Below, piece by piece: positions 20,879 through 27,260 of a DNA stretch of 51,724 bases. Location: contig JAHQJS010000001.1 in NCBI GenBank assembly GCA_019057385.1, positions 1 through 51,724 of the forward strand. Reading direction: 5' to 3'. Every line of letters starts with the position of its first letter. Positions within the stretch are counted from its first letter, which is position 1. This DNA comes from Candidatus Borrarchaeum weybense. Lineage in GTDB: Archaea; Asgardarchaeota; Sifarchaeia; Borrarchaeales; Borrarchaeaceae. Under the pieces are notes generated by a model, which saw only the letters and a program-made list of their open reading frames with translations, had not been told where the DNA came from and did not search any database. Made by a program: the position numbers and the translations under genes.

Positions 20879-21331
20879 ATGTATATATGCATGTGCAAAG
20901 ATTGTGGCCAAAGATTCGCCGCCCCGGACTTTGTTAGAATAGACGATTTGCTGGGCGACTGGGAAGCACATAGAATATGCCCACATTGTAAATCTGCTAA
21001 CTGGATAGAAATAGCTGAGATAATACTAACCAATAATGATAAAAAAGCTATCATAGATGCGAAACATTATGAGGAGGCGAAAAAGTATACTTGGTGGCTC
21101 AAGAGGGTTGCCAAAAATAACTACTATGTTGCTACTACTCTTCCCAATAAGAAAACTCTGTATCTACATCAACTTATCACAAAACCAGAAAAGGGAATGG
21201 AAGTGCATCATGACAATGAAGATGTATTTGATAATCGGGAAGAAAATTTAATTGTGATGACCTCAATTGAGCACAAGGCTTTACATCGTGAGAGAAGGAA
21301 AAACAAAAATAAGGATAAAGAATTCTTTTAG
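20879..21331 (+). CDS. zinc ribbon fused to an HNH homing-type endonuclease, 150 aa
   Basis: Residues ~1-45 (MCKDCGQRF and RICPHCKSANWIEIAE) are a stand-alone-looking zinc ribbon of the kind found as small phage proteins. Residues ~50-150 are an HNH-type nuclease: KYTWWLKRVAKNNYYVAT, KTLYLHQLI, VHHDNEDVFDNREENL and HKALHR. The join at ~50 suggests an endonuclease coding segment inserted near the 3' end of a small gene. Structured RNA B follows immediately. Confidence 0.75.
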   Translation: MYICMCKDCGQRFAAPDFVRIDDLLGDWEAHRICPHCKSANWIEIAEIILTNNDKKAIIDAKHYEEAKKYTWWLKRVAKNNYYVATTLPNKKTLYLHQLITKPEKGMEVHHDNEDVFDNREENLIVMTSIEHKALHRERRKNKNKDKEFF

Positions 21332-21342
21332 GATGCGATCAT

Positions 21343-21463
21343 GCGGGCAGCGGGTATATGCAGATATCCGGAAATAATAGGTGCTGACATCTCGACCGAC
21401 GTCAGGCTGCGGACTGCAAGCTAAAGCCAAGCACAGTCGAGATAGTAACAGACCTCTGCCTGC
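21343..21463 (+). ncRNA. candidate structured RNA B with pseudoknot
   Basis: GCGGGCAG (21343-21350) pairs with CTGCCTGC (21456-21463), then TTTATTG. Inside are hairpin CGGGTAT/ATATCCG (21351-21370) and a pseudoknot made of CTGAC/GTCAG (21384-21388 with 21401-21405) interleaved with ATCTCGAC/GTCGAGAT (21389-21396 with 21436-21443, 8 perfect pairs). GGCT/AGCC closes a further hairpin. It contains TGCGGACTG, also present in RNA C. There is no good reading frame. Family not recognised. Confidence 0.6.
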
Positions 21464-21467
21464 TTTA

Positions 21468-21495
21468 TTGAATAGGTGATAAAATATATTATAAA
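21468..21495 (+). promoter_or_regulatory. possible promoter
   Basis: TTGAAT (21468-21473), a 16-base spacer and TATAAA (21490-21495). It lacks the TTATATATA block of the repeated promoters. It could drive the 21579 gene; a 23-codon W-rich frame (21498-21569) without a binding site lies between and is not called. Confidence 0.4.
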
Positions 21496-21578
21496 GTATG
21501 GACAATTGGAAATGGTGGAAGAGCTGGCCACGTAAACTATATTTGGGTCGACTACAAATCAAAAAATAGGAGTTCAAT

Positions 21579-21815
21579 ATGCTCGAGCAGTTTAGAAAAG
21601 TTGTGGAAGAAGAATTTTCCGGGCTTCCATTGAATGATGATGAATTCCGAGTAGCTGAGAAGATATGGATTAGAGCATTGCAGTGGATGTTTGGAAATGC
21701 CGACGGCTCTTGTGGAGTGCGCCGATGTATCCCAATGGAATCTCTCAGGATGGAGTTGGGAATAGAGCCTTATGATAAGCAGGAAAAGCAGGACGACTTC
21801 GATCCATTGTATTAG
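21579..21815 (+). CDS. hypothetical protein, 78 aa
   Basis: ATG follows AATAGGAGTTCAAT. Helical N-terminus (LEQFRKVVEEEFSGLPL), then EKIWIRALQWMFGNADG. Acidic end. No family recognised. Confidence 0.6.
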   Translation: MLEQFRKVVEEEFSGLPLNDDEFRVAEKIWIRALQWMFGNADGSCGVRRCIPMESLRMELGIEPYDKQEKQDDFDPLY

Positions 21816-21906
21816 CCATGATAAGCAAAAGACCTTACCACACAGTTTAACTAATTGTAGCAGGAGTGTAGAAGATTACAAGAGGGTGTATTAGAGGGTT
21901 TTGAAT

Positions 21907-22152
21907 ATGGAAAAAGAAAATGATTATCAAATAACTATCGATATGCTTATGAGCAAGGAAGAGCAAACAAGAATTGGAATCAATCCTGATGATGTAGAGC
22001 ATGAGCGGGATTTCAATCAAGTGCTTTGCCGCATCCTTGAGGAGTATGATAACTTGCGCAAGCGACTGGAAACTCTTGGAACCGACATAGTAATGGCACA
22101 GAATCTACACGACGTACCTCATTCGATATGTCCGCTTAACATGTTTACTTGA
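21907..22152 (+). CDS. hypothetical protein, 81 aa, probably the N-terminal part of a broken gene
   Basis: ATG 21907 follows GAGGGTTTTGAAT. Acidic helical product (FNQVLCRILEEYDNLRKRLE). Its last codons (HSICPLN) look like the first half of a zinc site whose remainder (CLLEGDEYICDVSKC) is in the +1 frame just downstream. The stop at 22150 may therefore come from a frame change rather than the true end. Confidence 0.55.
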   Translation: MEKENDYQITIDMLMSKEEQTRIGINPDDVEHERDFNQVLCRILEEYDNLRKRLETLGTDIVMAQNLHDVPHSICPLNMFT

Positions 22153-22513
22153 AGGTGATGAGTATATATGCGATGTTTCAAAATGTGACTTTGATAGAGT
22201 TTTTCCATCAAGAAGCTATACCCAAGCTTGCAACTCAACGTTCCTTCAAAGAGAATTGGGTTTGTTAACGGTTGATTATGAGACGGGAGAAAAAATTGAA
22301 CCCAGAAGTGATAGAGTGCTTCGTGATACTTTAGGTGTTCATGTTATGTGCAATGGTTGGGTGGAAATTAAACAAGTTTCACCAGATTGAAATGTTTTGC
22401 GTTGTAGAGCTTGCGGATTGAGAAAGTATTTCCCAGCTACTATTGATATCAACATTTATGATAGAGTAGCTATTTGGAAACATCTAATAACATATTTTAA
22501 AGCAGTAAGTTAA
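22142..22513 (+). pseudogene. downstream part of the 21907 gene, with an in-frame TGA
   Basis: The +1 frame has no start codon but reads CLLEGDEYICDVSKCDFDRV, a long coherent region, then VEIKQVSPD, TGA (22388-22390), and continues in the same frame as NVLRCRACGLRKYFPATID to TAA 22511. TGA stands where W would fit. Two zinc pairs (C-x4-C and CRAC) flank the TGA. So a ~200-aa zinc protein appears interrupted by one frameshift and one stop. Alternatives are recoding or sequence error. Confidence 0.6.
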
Positions 22514-22515
22514 CC

Positions 22516-22624
22516 AATACCGATGTCATTATGCTACGCCCGAGCGTGGGAAGCAAAGAATGCGGACTGAGCGGCCAGCAGAGGTGAGTCCGTTTCTAAG
22601 GCTGGAAATCCCATCATTGGTATT
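22516..22624 (+). ncRNA. candidate structured RNA C with pseudoknot
   Basis: AATACC (22516-22521) pairs with GGTATT (22619-22624), continued by GATG/CATC (22522-22525 with 22612-22615). Inside are hairpin CTACGC/GCGTGG (22534-22539 with 22544-22549), and a pseudoknot of CGGACT/AGTCCG (22563-22568 with 22587-22592) interleaved with CCAGC/GCTGG (22575-22579 with 22601-22605). It ends seven bases before AGGAG and the ATG of the 22640 gene, so it may control that gene. Shares TGCGGACTG with RNA B. Confidence 0.58.
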
Positions 22625-22639
22625 AACTTAGGAGAAAAA

Positions 22640-22942
22640 ATGAGCAATAGAATAGAAGAGTTTTATCTAGCAAATCGGCACAATGAGATAGATGATGGAA
22701 GGGCGATTCTCATTCAATCCAGCCGGAGAGATGGAGATTGTCCAATAGTACGCGTAGATTTCAATATGGTGCACATTCCTGTTCTCTGGAAAAAAGGAGA
22801 AGAGTATCGAGTATTTCCTGTAGCATTACTCGACAAAGTATATCAACTAAGAAAGAAGAAAAAGAATAAATCTGTTGTGGTATTTTGGGAACAAGGAATA
22901 CCAGTAGATAAAAAAGTAGGTGATGCCTTGACCGAGGGATAA
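22640..22942 (+). CDS. hypothetical protein, 100 aa
   Basis: ATG follows TTAGGAGAAAAA. Beta-rich with a lysine cluster (LRKKKKNKSVVVFW). Sits directly behind structured RNA C, so its translation may be RNA-regulated. No family recognised. Confidence 0.6.
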   Translation: MSNRIEEFYLANRHNEIDDGRAILIQSSRRDGDCPIVRVDFNMVHIPVLWKKGEEYRVFPVALLDKVYQLRKKKKNKSVVVFWEQGIPVDKKVGDALTEG

Positions 22943-22943
22943 A

Positions 22944-23081
22944 ATGGAAGACTACACAAAAATCAACATACTAATAGACAGAGTGGATAAGCTGGAAAAG
23001 AGGGTGGAAAGACTTGAAAGAACAAAGAAACCAAGAAGTACAAGAAAAAGGATAAGAAGGAATAATGGCGAAAACTCATAA
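22944..23081 (+). CDS. small coiled-coil protein, 45 aa
   Basis: Starts two bases after the previous stop. Heptad-like ILIDRVDKLEKRVERLERTK indicates a coiled coil, followed by a basic tail (STRKRIRRN). Overlaps the next gene by 17 bases. Confidence 0.5.
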   Translation: MEDYTKINILIDRVDKLEKRVERLERTKKPRSTRKRIRRNNGENS

Positions 23082-23241
23082 ACAAGAGCTACTTGACTTG
23101 GCCTCAGATTTTGAAAAAGCTGAGGTGGTTGCTTTGGAGATAGATCCTGATGATAGGGCTCCAACAACCTGTGCGGAACTACCCAAAAAATATGTAGATT
23201 GGGTTGTTAAAGCATTAAGAGACAGTGCTGAAAAAACATAA
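23065..23241 (+). CDS. small hypothetical protein, 58 aa
   Basis: ATG 23065 follows AGAAGGAATA. Acidic helical product (KQELLDLASDFEKAEVVALE, then LPKKYVDWVVKALRD). Last rightward gene before the convergent hairpin. Confidence 0.55.
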   Translation: MAKTHKQELLDLASDFEKAEVVALEIDPDDRAPTTCAELPKKYVDWVVKALRDSAEKT

Positions 23242-23248
23242 TACGAAA

Positions 23249-23275
23249 GGTGTTGGCCATCCATCAACCAACACC
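23249..23275. terminator. convergent hairpin between rightward and leftward operons
   Basis: GGTGTTGG (23249-23256) and CCAACACC (23268-23275) form a perfect 8-bp stem with an 11-base loop, between the last rightward stop (23241) and the first leftward stop (23303). T runs are poor on both sides, so termination efficiency is uncertain. Confidence 0.6.
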
Positions 23276-23302
23276 CCCCGATGAGAAAGTAAGAGAGAAA
23301 TC

Positions 23303-23574
23303 TTATAACTCTTGTCCACTTTCTTGTTTACATCCTTCCGGAAATACAAAATTCACTTCCTTAGGGATAACAACAAAATCAATGCCACATTTATGCAATC
23401 CCTGGAGACAATCTGCTGCAAATTCATCTCACATAAAGGGCAGTGAGTTGAAGTACTGTAATAGCCCCAGTGGATTTTCATAACACCGCATTTGAAACAA
23501 TTGTCATTCAACTTCCACCAGAACCTACGAAGTAGAATAATCTTCTCTTGTATACCGTCCTTCTGCTTATCCAT
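23303..23574 (-). CDS. zinc-finger protein, apparently frameshifted
   Basis: From ATG 23574 the frame encodes MDKQKDGIQEKIILLRRFWW, then CFKCGVMKIHWG and HCPLCE, a C-x2-C ... C-x2-C zinc finger. It would then run into unlikely sequence and stop at 23353. In the -1 frame from the CPLCE codons a coherent tail follows (DEFAADCLQGLHKCGIDFVV, then FVFPEGC) to TAA at 23303. A single missing base near 23425-23430 explains this. A run of 11 G stands where its ribosome binding site should be. Confidence 0.5.
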
Positions 23575-23580
23575 TGTTAG

Positions 23581-23591
23581 CCCCCCCCCCC
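23581..23591 (+). repeat. C11/G11 homopolymer in a ribosome-binding position
   Basis: Eleven C on the + strand are eleven G on the transcribed leftward strand. The run lies three bases after... the TAA of the 23592 gene and six bases before the ATG at 23574, the position of an SD. Length changes would alter SD spacing, the usual basis of translational phase variation. Long homopolymers are also error-prone in sequencing. Confidence 0.85.
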
Positions 23592-24077
23592 TTAAAAGAA
23601 TGATTGGTCACTTTTATACTTTGATGGTCGATGAATAGCTTCATCTTTCAACAGTTGTTCGTAAAAATATATGTTAACCTTCTGCCTCTCAAGTAAACTG
23701 GTCTGAAGCTTCTCCAAATCAACTCCCGCCATATGGAAATATTGGTCTATCCTCTCAACCACTTCTTTAGCAAAGGCGATTGAATAATGTGGATGCTTCG
23801 AAGGTTTATATAATGAAACATCTGATACTGATACTATAAGAGGGGGAGTACAGTAATCAAATTTCTTTTTTGCAATATCGTATTTCGGCACCATGACGTT
23901 GCCGTATGCTGCGTGCTTCAACCAGGTGGTACTGTCAACACTGAACCATGAATATTTCATCATCAGATTGAAAGAAGTTACGGCGAATCCGTGAACTTTA
24001 ATCTTCGGATTGGCTTTCCGGATATACTCAAATGCTTGGTCCCAGTGAAGAAACAAATTGTTGCGTTGTAACTCCAC
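23592..24077 (-). CDS. C-terminal part of a TGT/DpdA-like 7-deazaguanine transglycosylase
   Basis: The 161-aa frame contains NPKIKVHGFAVTSFNLMMKY followed by WFSVDSTTW, a pattern of phage tRNA-guanine-transglycosylase/DpdA-like proteins (H-G-F-x-x-T-S ... S-V-D-S-T-x-W). The N-terminal half of the fold is in another frame (24028-24261), so this gene seems split by a +1 shift near 24050. DpdA exchanges guanine for a 7-deazaguanine in DNA. The start codon (GTG) is probably artificial. Family call moderate. Confidence 0.5.
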   Translation of the reverse strand: MELQRNNLFLHWDQAFEYIRKANPKIKVHGFAVTSFNLMMKYSWFSVDSTTWLKHAAYGNVMVPKYDIAKKKFDYCTPPLIVSVSDVSLYKPSKHPHYSIAFAKEVVERIDQYFHMAGVDLEKLQTSLLERQKVNIYFYEQLLKDEAIHRPSKYKSDQSFF

Positions 24078-24261
24078 CGGCTACACCTCCAATACCAATG
24101 TATTCATAGTTATCTACGTATTTACGTAACCACTTAAAATCTTCACCATAGTGGAATACAGGAATAGGAACAGGAATAGGAACAGGAATAGGAACAAGAC
24201 CATTGTCCTCCATATACCTCTGATTTTCCCAGGATTCCTCAGCAAGGCTTCTATCAATCAA
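24028..24261 (-). CDS. middle part of the same TGT/DpdA-like protein, with expanded PIPV repeat
   Basis: The frame reads ESWENQRYMEDNGLVPIPV, extra IPVP units, then FHYGEDFKWLRKYVDNYEY and IGIGGVAGG. W-x-N-Q-x-x-M-E-x-x-G-L-x-P-I-P-V-x-H-Y-G and Y-I-G-x-G-G are typical of the family. The expected N-terminal ~80-100 residues are missing upstream, and the C-terminal part is in another frame. Start here is only a TTG. Likely a decayed gene unless the sequence contains errors. Confidence 0.5.
   Translation of the reverse strand: MIDRSLAEESWENQRYMEDNGLVPIPVPIPVPIPVFHYGEDFKWLRKYVDNYEYIGIGGVAGGVTTQQFVSSLGPSI
24159..24194 (+). repeat. three exact copies of a 12-bp unit inside the TGT-like gene
   Basis: CAGGAATAGGAA repeats three times. 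On the leftward strand it encodes the alternating PIPV string in front of FHYGED. Other members of this family, as far as known, have one PIPV before H-Y-G, so this looks like a repeat expansion. Confidence 0.88.
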
Positions 24262-24371
24262 AGGATAGATTATGCCCGAAAGAAAGCTGGAGCTGTTCAG
24301 TTCTTTGCCGACTGGTCATTTAATAAGAACGCAGATGTGAGAAAATATCTGGATGAACAGTAAAGGTCTGT

Positions 24372-24539
24372 TCATCTTTCTTTTCCGTCTTGACGGTAGT
24401 TCCCGTCTAATTCTCTCTTCTTCCAGAAAGTTTCAAGAGTAGTTGCTCTACCTTTCTTTAATTGTTCCAAGCAATTCACCTTACACACAGTACTTCCTGC
24501 TGTAAGAAAATTTGCTAGATGTATATATGTTGTTGACAT
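24372..24539 (-). CDS. small hypothetical protein, 55 aa
   Basis: ATG 24539 overlaps the stop of the upstream gene (TAATG). It encodes TYIHLANFLTAGSTVCKVNC, then LEQLKKGRATTLETFWKK, a plausible small DNA-binding-like helix pair. The ~110 bases between its stop and the TGT-like gene fragment hold nothing clear. Confidence 0.5.
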   Translation of the reverse strand: MSTTYIHLANFLTAGSTVCKVNCLEQLKKGRATTLETFWKKRELDGNYRQDGKER

Positions 24540-24853
24540 TAGTTCCTTACTTTCTTCTTAGGACGAAAACGATTTCTCTTTAGATACCTCTCTTTAGCTT
24601 CTTCAGCAGCTGTAATAGTATTCCATTTGGAAACACCATTTATCTCAACATTTGTACCATTGACTGAAATGTAGAAATGTTTACACAGTGGCCATCTGCT
24701 AATCTTAATCTCATCACATCCAAGAGTAGGAAATACAAAATCTTTGTTAAAGCAGGTTTCGAAGATATGTTCATCCACACCTTTATGGTCATTCCTGAGG
24801 GAAGTATGTCTGCATCCTCCAACAGCATTCACATAAACTTCACCTTCCTTCAA
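24539..24853 (-). CDS. hypothetical protein, up to 104 aa
   Basis: The frame opens with TTG 24853; GTG 24832, nine bases after GGAAGGT, is a good alternative start. The C-terminal part (HFYISVNGTNVEINGVSKW, then ITAAEEAKERYLKRNR) is well formed. The N-terminal part holds C and H residues (GGCRHTSLRNDH). No family recognised. Confidence 0.5.
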   Translation of the reverse strand: MKEGEVYVNAVGGCRHTSLRNDHKGVDEHIFETCFNKDFVFPTLGCDEIKISRWPLCKHFYISVNGTNVEINGVSKWNTITAAEEAKERYLKRNRFRPKKKVRN

Positions 24854-24875
24854 GAATAACTCAACCTTAGTTTTA

Positions 24876-25163
24876 TTAAGTGTGGTCTAGATAGTTTATA
24901 CAATTAGGCATTGACATCTGTTTCTTTCCGTCCTTCTCCATCTTCATCTGAAGAAGAGTTTTCGCAACATTGCCCATAGTAGTTCGACAGTGACCCATCT
25001 TATAATCAGGTGAATTTTTTACATCCATCCAAGCATGGGCTATCAGACTACCTGAATACTCAAAGTATGCCATCATCTGTTCCCACTTTGTAATGTAACA
25101 ATACCAACCCGAAGTTTGCTTATTGTCACCGTTTATCCAACCTACTCTATGAAACTCAAACAT
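24876..25163 (-). CDS. hypothetical protein, 95 aa
   Basis: ATG 25163 follows AAGGGGGACATA. Aromatic-rich product (SGWYCYITKWEQMMAYFEY) with a basic helical C-terminus. Its start overlaps the end of the 25156 gene. No family recognised. Confidence 0.55.
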   Translation of the reverse strand: MFEFHRVGWINGDNKQTSGWYCYITKWEQMMAYFEYSGSLIAHAWMDVKNSPDYKMGHCRTTMGNVAKTLLQMKMEKDGKKQMSMPNCINYLDHT

Positions 25164-25323
25164 TATGTCCCCCTTGTATCTGGATTTCTTCTTTCCAGAG
25201 AATCTCTCCGGTTGCTATCACCTCCAAGTTACTGTTAAAATCGATTTGCAAGCAGTAAAGCTTTCCTTTCTCGAGCGTGCTAAGTCCAGCGATGCCTTTT
25301 AGAAAATCTCTTCTTTCGAACAT
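25156..25323 (-). CDS. small protein with twin-arginine-like start, 55 aa
   Basis: ATG 25323 follows GTAGGAGAGAAC. The N-terminus MFERRDFLKGIAGLSTLEK carries R-R-D-F-L-K, the Tat consensus, but the following hydrophobic region is too short for a working signal. The remainder is beta-like. Either a degenerate Tat signal or coincidence. Confidence 0.5.
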   Translation of the reverse strand: MFERRDFLKGIAGLSTLEKGKLYCLQIDFNSNLEVIATGEILWKEEIQIQGGHNV

Positions 25324-25331
25324 GTTCTCTC

Positions 25332-26480
25332 CTACGGCAATACAATTGGGAATTCTGCAGTCTTTCCAAATTCAGGATGGATGATAAAAAAGGACTGCTC
25401 AGGTGGACCAAAGTCAGCTTTGATTGACTCCGCAAACTCGTTATATCCAATAGCTGATCCATTGATAACATAGTCTTTACTTGTTTCTCGAGTATGCCAA
25501 TGAGCCAAAACATCCAAGTCTGCATGCCGAGCTTTGTTCCATTGTGCAACAGCTTTTCTTAGGGGAATATGAATTCCACCGACGCCTCCTCGATATGATA
25601 TTCTGTTGCCGTGATGGAATCGTATATCTCTTCCGAACACGGTTAACCAATTGAAGTATCCTTCAGGCAACTTAAACTTAATGCGCGTTTCGCCCTTCAT
25701 AGCGAACCACTTAGCAAGGAACTGATATAGTAACCATTCATAGGTCTTTTTGTGGGATTTTTTGACCTCATTTTTCTTGGTTATCCTAGAATGGTTTCCA
25801 CAGCAGCAGACCACAGTTATCTCTTCAAGATCCCCCTCGTCAAGCAGGAATTGCAAACCATTGAGCCACAATTCAAAAGCGAAAACTATAGCCTCTGGAG
25901 GAGTCATCGAACTGGCTTCCATGAGTTCATCATGTATCCAGCCGGATATGAAATCGCCAAGAGCTCCGATAACTAGCTTATTAATTACTGACATGCTTCG
26001 GCATCCGTTGAGCAATTTTAAGGCGTATCTAAAAAACATTTCAATACGCCGCTCGGCGATTTCGGTGTTATACTCATTTACTCCACCAATCTCATCTGGA
26101 TCAACTTCTTCATCAATATGCCAATCACTTCCATTGAGAAAGGCAATAACTTCTTTTTTCACAGAAGGTAATATCTTCCAATTCGCTGGCAGAAGAATTT
26201 TACTTAACTCCGTAAGATGTTGATATTGATTAAGCTCTTTCTGAAGATCCGCTATTTGACCAAGGGAAGCTTGGTATCTTGTTTTCTGCTCTTTGAGCTG
26301 ATGTTTGATAGTTTTCAAATCTAAATCATGATCTACTTTTCTGTTATTAGCTTTCGCTATCGTTTTTCTTAGTCGATAAACAGTTGTCCTACTAACACCA
26401 TACTTCTTTTCCAATTCCTTTGGGTTGATTCCATTAACTAAATCATTTGTTATTGACTGCTTTACCGATTCTTCAATCAT
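25332..26480 (-). CDS. helix-turn-helix plus calcineurin-like metallophosphoesterase, 382 aa
   Basis: Residues ~15-45 (NPKELEKKYGVSRTTVYRLR) form a helix-turn-helix. Residues ~60-90 are coiled coil. From ~115 the metallophosphoesterase motifs appear in order: GSDWHID, GALGDFISG, CCGNHSR, FHHGNR and LAHWHT, giving the D-x-H, G-D, G-N-H and H-x-H metal ligands. Such enzymes cut phosphodiesters; the fused HTH suggests it acts at DNA sites or regulates its operon. Its own promoter lies upstream at 26521. Confidence 0.82.
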   Translation of the reverse strand: MIEESVKQSITNDLVNGINPKELEKKYGVSRTTVYRLRKTIAKANNRKVDHDLDLKTIKHQLKEQKTRYQASLGQIADLQKELNQYQHLTELSKILLPANWKILPSVKKEVIAFLNGSDWHIDEEVDPDEIGGVNEYNTEIAERRIEMFFRYALKLLNGCRSMSVINKLVIGALGDFISGWIHDELMEASSMTPPEAIVFAFELWLNGLQFLLDEGDLEEITVVCCCGNHSRITKKNEVKKSHKKTYEWLLYQFLAKWFAMKGETRIKFKLPEGYFNWLTVFGRDIRFHHGNRISYRGGVGGIHIPLRKAVAQWNKARHADLDVLAHWHTRETSKDYVINGSAIGYNEFAESIKADFGPPEQSFFIIHPEFGKTAEFPIVLP

Positions 26481-26520
26481 GAATACCTCCTACAACCTTT
26501 CAACCATAAGTCTATCTTTT

Positions 26521-26550
26521 ATTATACCATTCCCACTTATTATTATACAA
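26521..26550 (-). promoter_or_regulatory. leftward promoter for the metallophosphoesterase gene
   Basis: On the minus strand TTGTAT (26550-26545), an 18-base spacer and TATAAT (26526-26521) lie ~40 bases before AGGAGG and ATG 26480. A second TATAAT overlaps the -35 end. Strand and distance fit transcription of the 25332-23592 genes. Confidence 0.6.
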
Positions 26551-26576
26551 ATTGGTGTCCGCTACATTAGAATTTT

Positions 26577-27260
26577 TCAGATGAAATGGCTCGCCCTTCT
26601 AATTCTTATCACTCCGTTTCGTTTAACTACTCTTGGATTTGAAGATGGGTTTTTATCACCTCCTCGAAACTTAGCCTTTTTAATATGTCTATTTTTTTCT
26701 TGCCGAGATGCTTGAAAGTGGCGAATGACAGGATTTTTCACATCACTCATATAATCAAAAATTGTGCAATACTCTTCTGGAAGGAGATGGAACTTATAAC
26801 TTCGCAGCACGTTTTTCAAGGCCACTTGATCCCACAATTTAGAATCCCTCCCACATTCAGCAATCCATTTACTAACAATCTCTTTTGTCCTTTCTGTATT
26901 CTTAAGAAATATAGTACCGCTTAACATCTCAGGCGGATGATTTTTTCTTCTTCGCTTAGTATGGTCAAGTAGATGTACGGCAATATTTACATCCGGTTCA
27001 CTGTCCAACTTATTAAAATATTCAGGATATCTACAGAATACTGCATCGGCATCGACATAAATTATAGAATGAGGATGATGCTTCTCCAACATTTGTTGAA
27101 GGAAGGTGGGCTTGTACTGCATATTCTTATACCAATCACCAAGAGGATTTATAGGCGTAACATCATAAGGAATGTTAAACACCTGAAGTGATTTTATTAA
27201 CTCCTTGGAGTGTTCTTCATACGCTGAGTTTTTAGTATAAAATGCAACAACTTTCCACAT
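26577..27260 (-). CDS. nucleotide-diphospho-sugar glycosyltransferase, 227 aa
   Basis: Residues ~66-74 (IIYVDADAVFCRYP) hold the D-x-D motif that binds metal and nucleotide sugar. LSGTIFLKNTERTKEIVSKW and LWDQVALKNVL fit the GT-A fold of DUF273/GT77-like enzymes. It transfers a sugar; donor and acceptor are unknown. The stop of the upstream FkbM gene overlaps its ATG. Last gene of the glycan cluster. Confidence 0.75.
   Translation of the reverse strand: MWKVVAFYTKNSAYEEHSKELIKSLQVFNIPYDVTPINPLGDWYKNMQYKPTFLQQMLEKHHPHSIIYVDADAVFCRYPEYFNKLDSEPDVNIAVHLLDHTKRRRKNHPPEMLSGTIFLKNTERTKEIVSKWIAECGRDSKLWDQVALKNVLRSYKFHLLPEEYCTIFDYMSDVKNPVIRHFQASRQEKNRHIKKAKFRGGDKNPSSNPRVVKRNGVIRIRRASHFI

Noticed and set aside
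21343..22624. RNAs B and C as known ribozymes or introns (hammerhead, HDV, group I, c-di-GMP switch)
   Set aside because: I found no CTGATGA...GAAA, no group I P/S-type core pairs and no GEMM core; only generic pseudoknots are visible.
24151..24363. Plus-strand frame reading RNRNRN and FFADWSFNKNAD
   Set aside because: It overlaps the TGT-like gene on the opposite strand, the RN run comes from the 12-bp repeat, and it has no binding site; chance frame.
25750..26223. 157-codon plus-strand frame opposite the metallophosphoesterase
   Set aside because: Antisense shadow of a well-supported gene with clear metal motifs.
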